From positions 1,061,501 to 1,125,500 of the forward strand of contig NC_064012.1 in assembly GCF_932276165.1 (NCBI RefSeq): DNA of 64,000 nt, given 5' to 3'. Numbering within the stretch: the stretch's first letter is position 1; each line of letters starts with the position of its first letter. Under the pieces are notes generated by a model. The model saw only the letters and a program-made list of their open reading frames with translations, did no database searches and was not told the DNA's origin. Positions 9,176 through 19,535 of the stretch are shown piece after piece. The position numbers were made by a program, and so were the translations under genes. The stretch is from Plutella xylostella (Eukaryota; Arthropoda; Insecta; Lepidoptera; Plutellidae).

Positions 9176-12102
9176 CATTGCCAAAGGAGTTCATTTCTAT
9201 GTTTTAAACCTACTTAGTTTCTATAGTTTAGCCATTCATAATCGCTATCATTGCCTACATAATTTCGCTAATTAGGTACCGCTATTATTCGATGACAATA
9301 AACCAACTATATTTCAGATGATTTCGCGCAATAATTTAATTCAATTATGTACATAGTGATCGTTTCCTGTTATCCACTAGACTCTAGGGTATTTTCACTT
9401 TTGTAAAAAGGGATGAAAGATTGCGCATTGCGTATATCTTTTGTTATAATACCAAGGATTGGACCGTTGCCCGCCGTACAAACATCATAAATTACAAATT
9501 ACAGCCCTATATGGTACAGGATTTTAAAATTATATAAGGAAAGACCTAAGTCTAATAAGTACAAGAAAGTAGTGCAGTGTAGTCACAATCGATATCACAA
9601 AACATAATCAATTCTGGAACTTTAATTTTAGATAACACTAGAACTAGTTTAGAATTTAATTACTTGGCCTACAGTTTAGAAGTTAGTTAGTATTGATCTA
9701 AGGAGCATCCGAACCGCGCAATTCTTACTATGAAAGTAAGAAAACTGCAGTAGTAGAGTAATTACAAAAGCATAGAAAATGTTCTAGTGATACATTTACA
9801 GGCATACATACATACAGAATATTAAATAATATTGTTGGGGTCCACATTGAAGGAGCCTCCTTGAGTGTCGGTCATCTGCAGGTAGGTGGAGGAAATCAAC
9901 AGCGTTATTTATCTAAAAATCTCTATAATAATATCAACCTCCCTTTTATGGTCAGGGGTCAGTGAATAGTATAGAATGAATAGTAACAAGTAAAATAAAA
10001 GACTGATGATAGGTACGATACGCATATCATTACACAACGTGTAATGTACACAATATACTATACCACATCACTAAACAAAGGATTGGATAGAATTAACGAT
10101 CAAAGAAATATTTGTTCAAGTTGAGTACACAAAAATGTACAGTCACTCTATTATTATGTGCCATCCGCCTACAGGTTGAACTTTATCAGTGAGCCACAAA
10201 AAAACAATTAAGTACCTCTCACGGTAGAATCTGCAAAAACTTCAATATTACCTACTCGACAGTTTACTAAAAAAAATATTAAAGTAAAGAAACTAAGTTC
10301 TTTAATTGACTTTTTTGATACAAAAGTTACCACATAAATAAATTATGCTATTGTAGGAGGTAGTATATTGTTTTTGTAATCGATACATTGAGTTGCCTTT
10401 TTCGGATCGACCAACTATGAAATTCTACCCTGTGTATGAAAAAAGTTGAGGCATATGTACATAGCAAATAATATGAAAAACAAAATTATACTCGTAAGCC
10501 AAGGGTGAAGTTTTCAAATTGTTTTTTCAATATACCTACTAATACAAAGTACATTTTAAACGCCGATATATGTTATATTAATCTATTATATTTAACATAA
10601 GTAAATTTATATTGATGTTTAATTTTTTTTCAGTTTCAATGTATTTATTAATCATAAAAAACACAGTACAATTAATAATGACCCACAAAACCAGTCTATG
10701 TATTTGCTTATACTTAATAATTATGCTTATACCTACCTACTTACTCATATTTTAAAATTGTTATCTGATTTTATACAGTTACCTGTAGAGTTAAATATTT
10801 CAAACCCAAATGTTTTATCCACCGTATAAATATACATTTCTCACTTGTCTTTTTTTACTATGTACTCTCTGTTGGGAAAAGGGCTCTTTGTAACTTATGT
10901 ACCTACATATTATGTAATGTGTCTAGGCTAAGTGGGTTATAAGATTAGAAAACACGTATTTTAGAAATAACACCCGAACTCCTGACGGTCGTCTCGTATA
11001 GAGATAAAGGTCACGAAATGTGAGGAATGTAGAGCTCTATTTGAAGCTGAATGTTCGCTCTATCTTCCCCGGTATTTTAATAAAAGTACTACCTAATTTT
11101 TTACATACATTTAAGCTGAATTTATTTCTTTGTTATTAAGTATACATAGTTAGTATTATTTAGGCTCTTTACTATCGTTAGAGAGTAGAGTCGTTGTTTA
11201 GAATCGTTAGAGAAGTAGTACATGTATATTTTATGTTAATTGATCTTTACCAACCACTTCATCAAATTATTAAAAAAGTGGATTTGAATCGGCCTGCCCC
11301 GTGGACATTTGAACAAGGTACTAGCAATACCAGGCATCATTCTCTAAGGTCCATCCATAAAAGCGATAGGGAATCTTGGCAAACATCCCAATGGCTTAAT
11401 GACACAAAGAAGGCTTTTTTTCATCAACTTAAACTGTCTATATTAATAGAATTGTAATTTACTAGGCAATCATTTCCGTACTTCTCATATCCGGTCTTCC
11501 AGTGGGTACAGTCGAGGTGTTGTATAAATCAAGACATTGGAAGTTGTACCGTCGTTATTTCGTGCCAGCTAAGAGTCACAATTTGTATGGAAGAGTAGTC
11601 CAATGTGGCGTTGACTGTACTTTCCCGGTAGATACTGGCGGATCGCCAATTCAATGAATTACTGATGATAGATTACGCTGCCTTACCTAGACACATGGTG
11701 AATTGGACAGAATGTGCCTACCTCAATATTGGGAGTAATAATAAGGCTCATGCGTTATGTATTTATGGAAATAGAAGGATAGGTAGATTAGAGAGGACGG
11801 ATAGACATTCATAAGGGAATCAACCTGAAACCATGACTTGTACTGTTACATGTTGTATGTAATGTAGGTACCTACTTATGTTACAACAAAAATACCTCTG
11901 AATACTTGATTGTTGATTTAACAGACAGCGTGTTACAAAGTTTTGCGAAATATTCATAAGTCAATATTTGCGTCAACTTATATCAAAACAATCCTTCTTA
12001 GTTCTCATCACATGGTGACGCTCATTCAATTATACTGTCATAGTGTTTGTCGTTCTTAAAAGTATACTAGTAATGAAATTGAATATAGTAATTAAATTCA
12101 CC
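9176..12102. other. Long AT-rich non-coding stretch, probably intronic
   Basis: Nothing recognisable except one candidate mini-exon at 9822-9875 and a weak inverted pair at about 11500-11630 (GGTACAGTCGAGG against AACGCCACATTGGACTA). If the exon at 12346-12476 is a first exon, this is the start of its intron. Confidence 0.5.
9822..9875 (-). other. Candidate terminal mini-exon (17 codons and stop)
   Basis: On the minus strand a pyrimidine-rich tract (TTGATTTCCTCCACCTACCTGCAG) ends in CAG at 9876, a good acceptor. It is followed by an open stretch MTDTQGGSFNVDPNNII and a stop at 9822-9824. It is balanced in GC and unlike the AT-rich surroundings. Against it: the plus strand also has a good donor here (CAG|GTAGGT at 9880), and joining it directly to exon 1a or 1b (which leave AG) would give an immediate stop. 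I do not recognise the peptide. Confidence 0.3.
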
Positions 12103-12300
12103 TGCTTTGCGATTCTGTAAAATCAGACATCTCACTTCGATCTTCATTTTCCCTTCACCTTTCACTTCACGTATGTCATCTCATACATTATTTGTCAAAA
12201 TCTCGAAATTGCGGAAATTACAGAATGCCAATTTCAAAACTCACTCCGGATTCAGAATCGAGTTTTGACAATTAGCTTTATATGTAGAATCGCACTGCTG
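12103..12300. mobile_element. MITE-D copy (TTGCGATTCTGTAAAATCAGA ends)
   Basis: Starts TTGCGATTCTGTAAAATC and ends GTAGAATCGCACTGC, with interior CACTTCGATCTTCATT and CACTCCGGATTCAGAATCGA. A shorter second copy at 33091-33238 shares all of these in order. Confidence 0.75.
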
Positions 12301-12345
12301 AAGCAAATGTAGAAAAAAAAGTCCTCCGAAGCTAGAATACATTAC

Positions 12346-12476
12346 CTGGGTATCTTATCGTAGCTGTCCCAGCCAGTGAGGCAGTTGTAGGAGGTGTAGC
12401 GAGAGGAGGATCCCATGGAGCGGGCGTCCGCCGGGCGGCCCAGCGCCCGGTCCGAGCCCCCGTCCTCGTCCCCCAT
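12346..12476 (-). CDS. Alternative first coding exon (1a) of an unidentified minus-strand gene
   Basis: ATG at 12476 is followed by 43 codons (MGDEDGGSDRALG...NCLTGWDSYDKIP) and two bases AG, then the donor GTAATG at 12345. The block is GC-rich, in contrast to its surroundings. The upstream frame is open for about 30 codons but has no in-frame ATG, so 12476 is the natural start. An out-of-frame ATG at about 12557 opens a 10-codon upstream frame. The N-terminus is acidic then Arg/Ser-rich, with no signal peptide or membrane segment. The exon ending (Ile-Pro, then AG of a split codon) is the same as in the exon at 38602-38786, which suggests both splice to one downstream exon outside the window. 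I do not recognise the protein. It could also be a conserved region in an unannotated isoform. Confidence 0.6.
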
Positions 12477-12530
12477 CGCTGGCCTAGCTCCACTCGGCCT
12501 ATCTCCGCACGGCACTAACTCCACCGCTAC

Positions 12531-12535
12531 ACTGA
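12531..12535 (-). promoter_or_regulatory. Initiator-like TCAGT upstream of exon 1a
   Basis: On the minus strand CCGGTTCAGTGTAGCGG places an arthropod Inr core (TCAGT) 57 bp upstream of the ATG. Starting there would skip the upstream out-of-frame ATG. No TATA box is seen at -30. Confidence 0.3.
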
Positions 12536-12566
12536 ACCGGACAAGCCGGAAACCGACATCCCTCAA

Positions 12567-13169
12567 TTATACTCTTATTGGCTGAAGAGAACCGCGAGTT
12601 CAAGGAATTCTGTCGAAGTTTTCGGTAGCTGGTTTTCGGCGAACTAAAGTGATAGTAACTAGTAAGTAAGCGTAGTAACACAAGCGTGTCTGGCTCGCCC
12701 AATACGAGCGCCGATGTCACGTGTTTGTAATTAATATAATGAAGAGTAATGTTGTCATTTGATAATCATTTTGATGAGTGTACCTATTTATAGCGCGTTT
12801 CACCAAACAAGTCATTCAGAAGAGTGGTAATTAAATTATAACTTCAAGGTTTCAGTTGGGAGTTGGGTGTATTGTCAACATATCTACAAAGGTTGGTATA
12901 GAACCGGTGCTATTTTAATAGTGTGGTGGTAGGTCCCAGCACATTGACATTCGCAGGTCATCGTACCCGCGAAATGTATGATTAATAACCATAACCTTTA
13001 AACGGCTTTGCAGATTCATTTAAAATACCTAACCTGATTCAACAACAATCGATAGGCTAGAGCTACGCTGCTTTGACTGGCAGGCAGACAGACTTCAATC
13101 AGCCTTAGGATCTCGGTAGCTTTTGTTTACTTTGCTCCGTTGCGAATTTAGAAGACTTTAAACCGACAC
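12567..13169. other. Non-coding; expected promoter and upstream region of exon 1a
   Basis: Moderate GC near 12600-12720 with a reverse CCAAT box (ATTGG at about 12579). AT-rich beyond. No element recognised. Confidence 0.35.
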
Positions 13170-13350
13170 AAACAAAGGCTGGTTGCTGCAAAGAATACCT
13201 GTCAGGCTATACCATTGGAACCAACCAATGCGGCTGCATGGTGTAGCAGCTCCCATACCACAAAGCATTTTCTGTTTGGTCCCTTTTGCACCTTCAGGCC
13301 AACCAGAGTGATACCAATGTTATACTTCTTTTTGCTCTGCAGAACCTTAC
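13170..13350 (+). pseudogene. Jockey-like LINE C-terminal relic
   Basis: The plus strand reads GCCKEYLSGYTIGTNQCGC, then (after a stop) SVWSLLHLQANQSD and VILLFALQN. This aligns in order with VGCCKDNLCKWGYTVG and LLQANQNVIKLLLFSLDKF of the minus-strand relic at 6919-7146, so the two are copies of the same family. Stops and indels show it is dead. Confidence 0.7.
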
Positions 13351-14349
13351 CCAAGTAGACCAAATAATGTGAAGAATGAATTCAAAGTGTTAACTCTAGA
13401 ATCAATTTTTAAAACATAATATACTTAGACCAAGGTCTAGGTCTAACTCCTAGGTCTCTAAACCCCGGTGTGTGGTGTGCAGAAGTTGGGGTGGGCGGGG
13501 CCAGTGGGTGCGCTCTCGGCGCCCACACAGAAACTAATGCAATTTGTATTTTGCAGCTCCGCCGGATCCCCGGGAAGCAAGATGGTTCCAGTTCTGACAG
13601 AATGTCAAAGGTTTCGTCTCTGGAATATGCAAATTGAAATATATTAAATGTTCTTGGGTATATACTTTTGCGAAGGTCAGTTATGATGTATACTGTGATA
13701 CTGTGCAATTTGGATGGTTGTGTTCCGAAAATTAAAAGACCAAGCATATTTTTTGCGAAATCTTAGGTGTACCTACTCGGATGACGTGACGAATTTTAAG
13801 GTCTCAAACGTAAGTGCGTAATGTTTAATATCTGAGAAAAATAATCTTTTTTCTAAAGCCAATGATGTTAAAAAATCTTCTTTTATATCTGTACATTCTT
13901 TATTTGGCATTGGTCAGACTTTACGGTAAACGAGATAAGGGAGTACTAAAAGATTTGCATTGAATAACGTTGTATGTTAAAGAAATGTATTACCTCAAGT
14001 ATCTTTCCTTTTATGTGTAGGTATTATGCTAATCAAAGAGAGGCTTTTTTCAGTACAACCTATACACATAAATAACCGGCCACTATTGTTGTTTATAAAC
14101 AGCGAAGTAAATAGATTTTGAGAACATTCTCAGCGTGAATTTTAATCATCCTCATTAGAGAAAATCGTCAATTTAAGTGAATAAGAAGTAAAGCTGGCAT
14201 GTATAGCGCGTTTACTTTAAACTGGTTCGCGGAAACCTTGCCAAGTATATGTATTTAGTATGACATAAGATGATAGGATATAAGTACTAACAAGATTTTT
14301 AATATAGATATGGTTCATATAAGATGATTCTATTTTAGCTAATCGTAGG
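13351..14349. other. Non-coding; one ambiguous plus-strand acceptor
   Basis: At 13530-13553 the tract AAACTAATGCAATTTGTATTTTGCAG is a good plus-strand acceptor, followed by about 26 open codons (LRRIPGKQDGSSSDRM..) in one frame and 28 in another. Neither frame is recognised, and the flanking sequence is GC-rich and repeat-like. Left uncalled. Confidence 0.35.
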
Positions 14350-14440
14350 TACTAAGAAATATTATAAACGCGAAGGCTTGTGAATATGTTTGTTAATCTT
14401 TCACGGGAAAACGGCTGGTATTATTGTACATTTTACTTAA
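14350..14440 (+). mobile_element. Helitron-like fragment
   Basis: AATATTATAAACGCGAAGGC, TTGTGAATATGTTTGTTAATC and TTTCACGGGAAAACGGCTG are the 5' portion of the same lepidopteran Helitron-like group as 5558-5760. The 3' hairpin and CTAGT end are absent. Confidence 0.55.
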
Positions 14441-14742
14441 GATTCAAAGAGGTTTGATCTGTTTGTAGCTGTATTATCGTCTATGGACAGCCTACAACGG
14501 AGGTGAGATGTAAAGAGATTCACAATCTGATAGCAAAAGGCTGTTGTGTTTATGAAAGCTGTCTGCCGATACGACAAGCTCCGCTAAAATAAACGGTGTA
14601 TTATGTACAGATAACAAAAGCGATAAGAAACCAGGTCCAGACCACTTTGATCCACTGGTCCGGAGGATTATTTATAACCTAACCAACGTTAAGAACCCCC
14701 GATATTCAACTACGAATACGAACTACGCAACCGAAGTTTATA

Positions 14743-15008
14743 CAGGGTGTTGCAAAAAGAGTATATTAAGCCGAAACCAGCATGTGCACATGTGCAGCAT
14801 GGTATATCTAAGCCCGAAACTGAAATCAGACTTTCAAAATTCGTGATAAAAAACATTTTCCATAGAAACTTAGGAGGTCACGTAACTTTTTACGATGGAG
14901 AATGTTTTTTTTTCGCGAATTCTGAAATTCTGATTTCAGATTCGGGCTTAGATATAACATGCTGCACATGTAGGTTTCGGCTGAGTATACCCTTTTTGCA
15001 ACACCCTG
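14743..15008. mobile_element. MITE-E with CAGGGTGTTGCAAAAAG ends and TA target
   Basis: The left end CAGGGTGTTGCAAAAAGAG and right end TTTTTGCAACACCCTG are flanked by TA on both sides. Pairing continues inward (GCCGAAACC, CATGTGCAGCATG, ATATCTAAGCCCGAA) for about 90 bp per arm. Overlapping open frames on both strands result from this symmetry. A TA target suggests Tc1/mariner mobilisation. Confidence 0.8.
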
Positions 15009-15409
15009 TATTTTGACGTTTAATGACAGTGTGAGTAAAAAATGCAATTTCTTGAAATTCAAATTGCCAAAATTCATAATAAGTTACGTTGCCGGTATGT
15101 TTTGGCTCCAAACGTACCAAACTCACTAAGTTGTGCAAGTTTTCATGTTTACACAGTCGGGGTCGCTGGCAAGAAGTTTTCACATTTCAACTGTTTGGCG
15201 CAATAAGGTTGAAATTGTCTTTTATGTATTATCCAAACGCAATCTTTCGACCTTGTATTCGTGAATTATTCGAAACCGGACATTTATAAACTAATTTTTT
15301 TTTACCTTATAGAGATGGTATATAGTATTCCTACCATCATCAGCCTGCATTAGTCCAATGTTGTATACTTATAGGTTTTGTAAGAAGAGCTTTAATTACG
15401 AAATGTGTT

Positions 15410-15481
15410 GACAATGAAAAAGTTCCACCCACTGGGTAAATCGCTACTTTACTGGAACGTTTTTCTTGCTTGCGAGTGTGT
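15410..15481. mobile_element. Very short MITE-A derivative
   Basis: ACAATGAAAAAGTTCCACC on the left and TGGAACGTTTTTCTTGCTTGCGAGTGTG on the right are MITE-A ends with almost all the interior deleted. Confidence 0.4.
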
Positions 15482-15714
15482 TAGAGTTTATAAAATTTGC
15501 CAGTTCTTCATCGTTTCGTCAATAAATTACAGTTATGGGTGGATTTCCCGCGGCCAAAAATTGCGTGGCATCAATGAAATCGGTACTAAAAAACCAAGTT
15601 ATAATTTTCTAATATTTTTTTCCGGTTAAGTGAAATAGTTATCTATGTGTAGCACTAAATATTTTATTAATAGGATTAATGGATATTTTTAAAAAATATA
15701 TTAAACCTCCAAAT

Positions 15715-16450
15715 CTTTCATTGCCGTGTCTGTCCCCACGTTACCTCGTTTTGTATTATTCTTCATTGATGAAAAAATATTGAGTATTGATAGTTAAACT
15801 TAGTTTCATTTGATACATTAATAGTTCAAGTATTGTCACGGAATACATTTATTGAAATATATAAAGAATATAACGAACGGTAACTGAAAATTCATGTGTC
15901 CCAGAACTTCTGTTCATCGCCGTGTCCTAAACTTGATCAAGGATATTGTTTTACCTATGAACTTGAGTGCCGCCCTCAGTGCGCTAATCGTTTCTTACAA
16001 GTGTCGCCTAACTGCTCGACGTGGAAGAAGGTACATCGGTGCCCGCGTTTTTGCGCTATAGTGAAAATCAGTAAAAATTTTGGGGACTGGACATTTTTTC
16101 TTTCATTGCCGTGGATAGATATAACTTCTGTAACATTAAGTTTGTCTTCTAGAGTAAGCATTCAAAAGAAAGCTTTTTGAAAATATTTACCTTATACAGT
16201 GTTTATTTCTTCGAATAGTTAATACTTTTTTAGTTATTTATATTTAATGCCTTGGTTTTCATCGCCATGCTTTCATTTCCGTGGCTTCCGTGGCCAATAT
16301 TTGCTATGGCAATGAAAAAAAAGCCACGGCAATGAAAAAAAATTCATTGCCATGTCTTGTAATATAATTTGTATTCATTGCCGTGGTTAGGTTATTCATT
16401 TCCGTGGCCAGATTATTCATTTCCGTGACTTATGTTTTCATCGCCGTGGT
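15715..16450. repeat. Interspersed TTCATTGCCGTGG motif array, left part
   Basis: TTCATTGCCGTG, TTCATCGCCGTG and TTCATTTCCGTGG recur at about 15717, 15910, 16100, 16258, 16270, 16373, 16395, 16420 and 16438. Inverted copies (CCACGGCAATGAA) occur near 16300-16345. Spacing is irregular, so it is not a satellite. It resembles the subterminal binding-site arrays of DNA transposons. The right-hand group is at 18590-18840. Confidence 0.65.
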
Positions 16451-16675
16451 ATGTATGACTAGGCAAAGTAACATATTATTATATTTACCATCTTTTACCT
16501 GTAATACAGGTAATACCGATCACTGACATCACCTACAGGACGAGTCAAATTACCTCTTTTTGCAGTGCGTTAAAACGGGTGCGTATCGTGATGTATAAAA
16601 ACGAAATATATAATGTTAGGTACATTAATAATAACAATCACAACATAATTATAATGAACGTTACGTATAAATAAG

Positions 16676-17032
16676 ATAGGTGGTAGCTCAGTCGGGTAAG
16701 CGACCGCTTCCCACGCCAATGATGCGGGTGCGAATTGCGGCGCTGACATGTACCAATGTGTTCCTTTTAATTTAAATTCAATGTAAACCATCGCTCTTAC
16801 GGTGAAAAAAAACATCGTGAAGAATCCTGCATATCTACCTATAGATTTAGCACATCTAGATAATATGTGAACCCACCAACCCGCTGTGGACCAGCGTGGT
16901 GAGAAATGGTCCAAGCCACTCCAAGCTTAGAAAGGCAGCTTAGACCTTGGGGATATGCACATTGCACAAAGGTCCCATTCGAGAGAGCCAGGTGCAGGTT
17001 CTTACACCTCCCACAGATAGTAGAATGCTGGA
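16676..17032 (+). mobile_element. SINE-1 copy (tRNA-derived), diverged
   Basis: The head GGTGGTAGCTCAGTCGGGTAAGCG (A box) is followed by the decayed B box GGGTGCGAATTGC, then body words CTTACGGTGAAAAAAAACATCG, ACCCACCAACCCGC, GACCAGCGTGGTGAG and CAGGTGCAGG. The tail is reduced to GATAGTAGAATG. Confidence 0.75.
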
Positions 17033-17515
17033 TGCTAAGTGGCCTTAATGCTGCTTGCAACGTGTAGGCCTCCGTATGAACTTGGGCAAGACAAAAGTTA
17101 TGTAGAATGTTCACATAAAACCGGAGCCGGTGATCGTTCGTGAGACAACTATCGAAGTTGTGCAATAATATGACTACCTGAGGCAGTCTTTTCGGCTAGG
17201 CAGAAGCAACTTCGATAAGGAGGCTGAAAGGCGCATCCATCAGTCTTCAACCATTGCGCCCTGCCAGTTATGGCATATGGTGCAGAGACGTGAACACTGA
17301 TGGTGGGACTGGTCCACCGATTCAAAGTCACTCAGCGTGCTATGGAGAGAGCTATGCTTGGGGTTTCTCTAATGGATGGTATCAGAAAAGAGGTTATATA
17401 GCTAAGATTTATATGTAGCCGGTAGTGGCTGGATTCGGAAGACCGAAGACCGAGTGTTGTGGCGCTCCTTGGGAGAGGCCTATGTCCAGCATTGGATGAC
17501 TATAGGCTGATGATG
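17033..17515 (+). pseudogene. RTE-type LINE 3' fragment
   Basis: Decayed frames give LRMNLGKTKVM, PEPVIVRETTIEV, RLGRSNFDKEAERRIHQS, ALPVMAYGAET-like, ERAMLGVSLMDGIRK-like and RVLWRSLGEAYVQHWMTIG, ending in TGATGATGAT. These are the RTE landmarks after the catalytic core. There are many stops. It sits between two SINE-1 copies. Confidence 0.8.
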
Positions 17516-17542
17516 ATAACATGTACATTTCATATTATTATA

Positions 17543-17875
17543 GAGCGGTGGTAGCTCAGTCGGGTAAGCGCCCGCATCTCACGCAAGAGATGCGGGTTCG
17601 AATCCCGGCGCTGACATGTACCAATGAGTTCTTTTAACTTAAGTACAATGTATACCAGCGCTCTTACGGTGAAGGAAAACATCGTGAGGAAACCTGCATA
17701 TCTAGGTTTAGCACATCTAGATATGTGAACCCACCAACCCGCAGTGGACCAGCGTGGTGGGAAATGATCCAAGCTAGGAAGGCAGTTTAGACCTTGGGGA
17801 TATGCACAAAGGTTCCACTCGAGAGAGCCAGGTGCAGGTACTTACACCCCCACAGAGAATAGAATAGAATAGAAC
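17543..17875 (+). mobile_element. SINE-1 copy, best preserved
   Basis: It starts GAGCGGTGGTAGCTCAGTCG with an intact A box (TAGCTCAGTCGG). An intact B box (GGGTTCGAATCCC) follows 39 bp later, giving an internal RNA polymerase III promoter. The body contains AACATCGTGAGGAAACCTGC, ACCCACCAACCCGCAGTGG and GACCAGCGTGGTGGGAAATG, then CCAGGTGCAGGTACTTACAC. The tail is (AGAAT)n. Such SINEs are moved in trans by LINE enzymes. Confidence 0.9.
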
Positions 17876-17916
17876 ATATTATTATACCAACTAAAATATA
17901 CTATGATTTAGCATAA

Positions 17917-18273
17917 AGTTCATAAAATATTCTATCATATCACATAATCTGTGTTAAATTACACAACACCATCAAAACCTCTAGCACCACAACCTAAAGA
18001 TAGGTGCGATGACGAGAAAAGCGAGGAGGAGCGGTTAAGTGCACATGTTCATCAAAAGCGAAGCGGGGCTACACGAGGAGACGCTCTATGTTTAGGTTTT
18101 GGTGCAAGGAGTTTTGACTGCGTTATTATTATTGGCGCTATGTAGGAAGACGCTTAGCTGACCAACATGTGCACCTAACCGCACCTATCTTTATATTTTG
18201 GTGCTTGGTGTTTTACCGGTGTTGTGTAATTCAGCACAGATTATGTCATATTATAGTATATTTTATGAATTTT
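17917..18273. repeat. Large palindrome (foldback MITE)
   Basis: Arms 17917-18050 and 18140-18273 pair: GTTCATAAAATAT..CATAATCTGTG..ATTACACAACACC..AAAGATAGGTGCG matches the reverse complement of the right arm. The core (18050-18140) carries AGCGAAGCGGGGC and GAGGAGACGC. Non-coding. Confidence 0.7.
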
Positions 18274-18589
18274 ACAATGAACAGTATACAAATTGGATAT
18301 TATACCTTATGAAAATATAGATGTTATAGGTAAGGTTTATTATATGTTGTGAACGTTATTAGTGTGAAATGAAACATTTTGTTTTATACGTCGCAATACG
18401 GACACCACAATGCTACTTAGAGAATTCCACACTATATTCTTATTTTTTTATACATACTGTCGTTCTTTCTTTCGTTCCAATATCTATCCAAATATTTCTG
18501 CCATACATACCTGTCTAAGTTTGCGTTTCCCTCACAGTCTTTTTTAAAAATTGCAGTAGATTGATTCTTTCATTTCCATTGTATACAGT

Positions 18590-18840
18590 TCTTTCATTGC
18601 CGTGGAAGTTTGTTTCATTGCCGTGGGCCTTTGTTTCATTGCCGTGGACGCTTGTTTCATTGCCGTGAACGCATGTTTCATCGCCGTGGCACGAAATTTT
18701 TAATCATCCGTATCTCGTTAAGTTTTTAACTTATCTGCTACCCATTTAGTAAGAACACTAACATTAACAAAAACTTGAATAAAAGCGTTTTTCTAATATA
18801 AAAAACCTTAAGATAAAAAAGTCCACGGAAATGAAGATTT
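18590..18840. repeat. TTCATTGCCGTGG motif array, right part
   Basis: Five regular copies lie at 18592-18690 (TTTCATTGCCGTGGAAG, ..GGGCC, ..GGACG, ..GAACG, then TTCATCGCCGTGG), about 20-21 bp apart. An inverted CCACGGAAATGAAG lies at about 18821. Together with 15715-16450 this may bracket one element split by 16676-18273. Confidence 0.65.
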
Positions 18841-18984
18841 TTTAGGACTTGTTGAAATCCACCCTTATGTTTCTCTTGATAAATCTTTACCAAAAACGGA
18901 AGAGTTAGAATTTCTCTTTAACAATATTAAATTACTAGGATTATAAGATTTTGAACCTCCGCTTACGTTGCGTATATATATATA

Positions 18985-19110
18985 TATCGTCAACTGTCAC
19001 TGTCAAAATGTAAGGCAAATTTGTTAGTTCCAAAAGTGACTACGTTGGCGCTGTTCTTTTTCCATTTCTGTGTGTGTAGTATCGGAAATAGTATCGAATT
19101 GCCAAGTAAG
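18985..19110. mobile_element. MITE-F partial copy
   Basis: TCGTCAACTGTCACTGTCAAAATGTAAGGCAAA and TTCCAAAAGTGAC match the core of 33746-33920 almost exactly. The terminal repeats are poorly kept. A TATATATA run precedes it (about 18971-18985). Confidence 0.6.
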
Positions 19111-19334
19111 CCCATGATAGGCCCTCAGACTGTGTTCTCCTGGAAGACAGTTTGATCAAGGGTGTTATTAGAAAAGTTCCATGAAAGTCGCTTCGGCAAA
19201 AAGTTAAAAAGTTATGCACTTAGCCATTGTCGGTTGTTACCAACTTCTTATGTTAAGCGCATAAGTAGGTACTATCGGAGAATGGTCAGGCTGGCTTGCT
19301 TGAAGCCTGCCCGCGTGTTCAGATCATTAGGAGC

Positions 19335-19535
19335 ACAGAGGGGGCCACTACAGAAATCGAGCGAACGAGAGCTGTGTGAGCGGTACGTTTAATACAACGA
19401 GATAGAGTTGTGAGCAAAACGCTTCGAAGTTTAGGGAAAAAATATTTTAGGAGCTAACCACGACCGTGACTCTATCTCGCTGTATTAAACATACCGACTG
19501 CGTGACAAACTCGCTCGTTTTAGATTTCCAAGCCT
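19335..19535. mobile_element. MITE-C-related palindrome
   Basis: The left half (CGAGCGAACGAGAG..GTTTAATACAACGAGATAGAG) is the inverse of the right half (CTCTATCTCGCTGTATTAAAC..CTCGCTCGTT). MITE-C interior words are present on both arms, so this is either an inverted dimer or a full-length copy. Confidence 0.55.

Noticed and set aside
11194..11457. 87-codon plus-strand frame in AT-rich DNA
   Set aside because: No ATG at the frame start, AT-biased composition and no family resemblance that survives inspection.
13554..13640. Plus-strand exon after a good acceptor
   Set aside because: Two competing frames of similar length, no recognisable peptide, no donor, and a GC-rich repeat-like flank.
14747..15183. 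Overlapping frames of 80-97 codons on both strands
   Set aside because: Symmetric translation of the MITE-E palindrome.
16680..16760. tRNA-like A and B boxes (also at 17545-17620, 9000-9055 and 23390-23610)
   Set aside because: Each continues into a SINE body with a shared tail. No cloverleaf with acceptor pairing and no terminator in the right place, so not functional tRNA genes.
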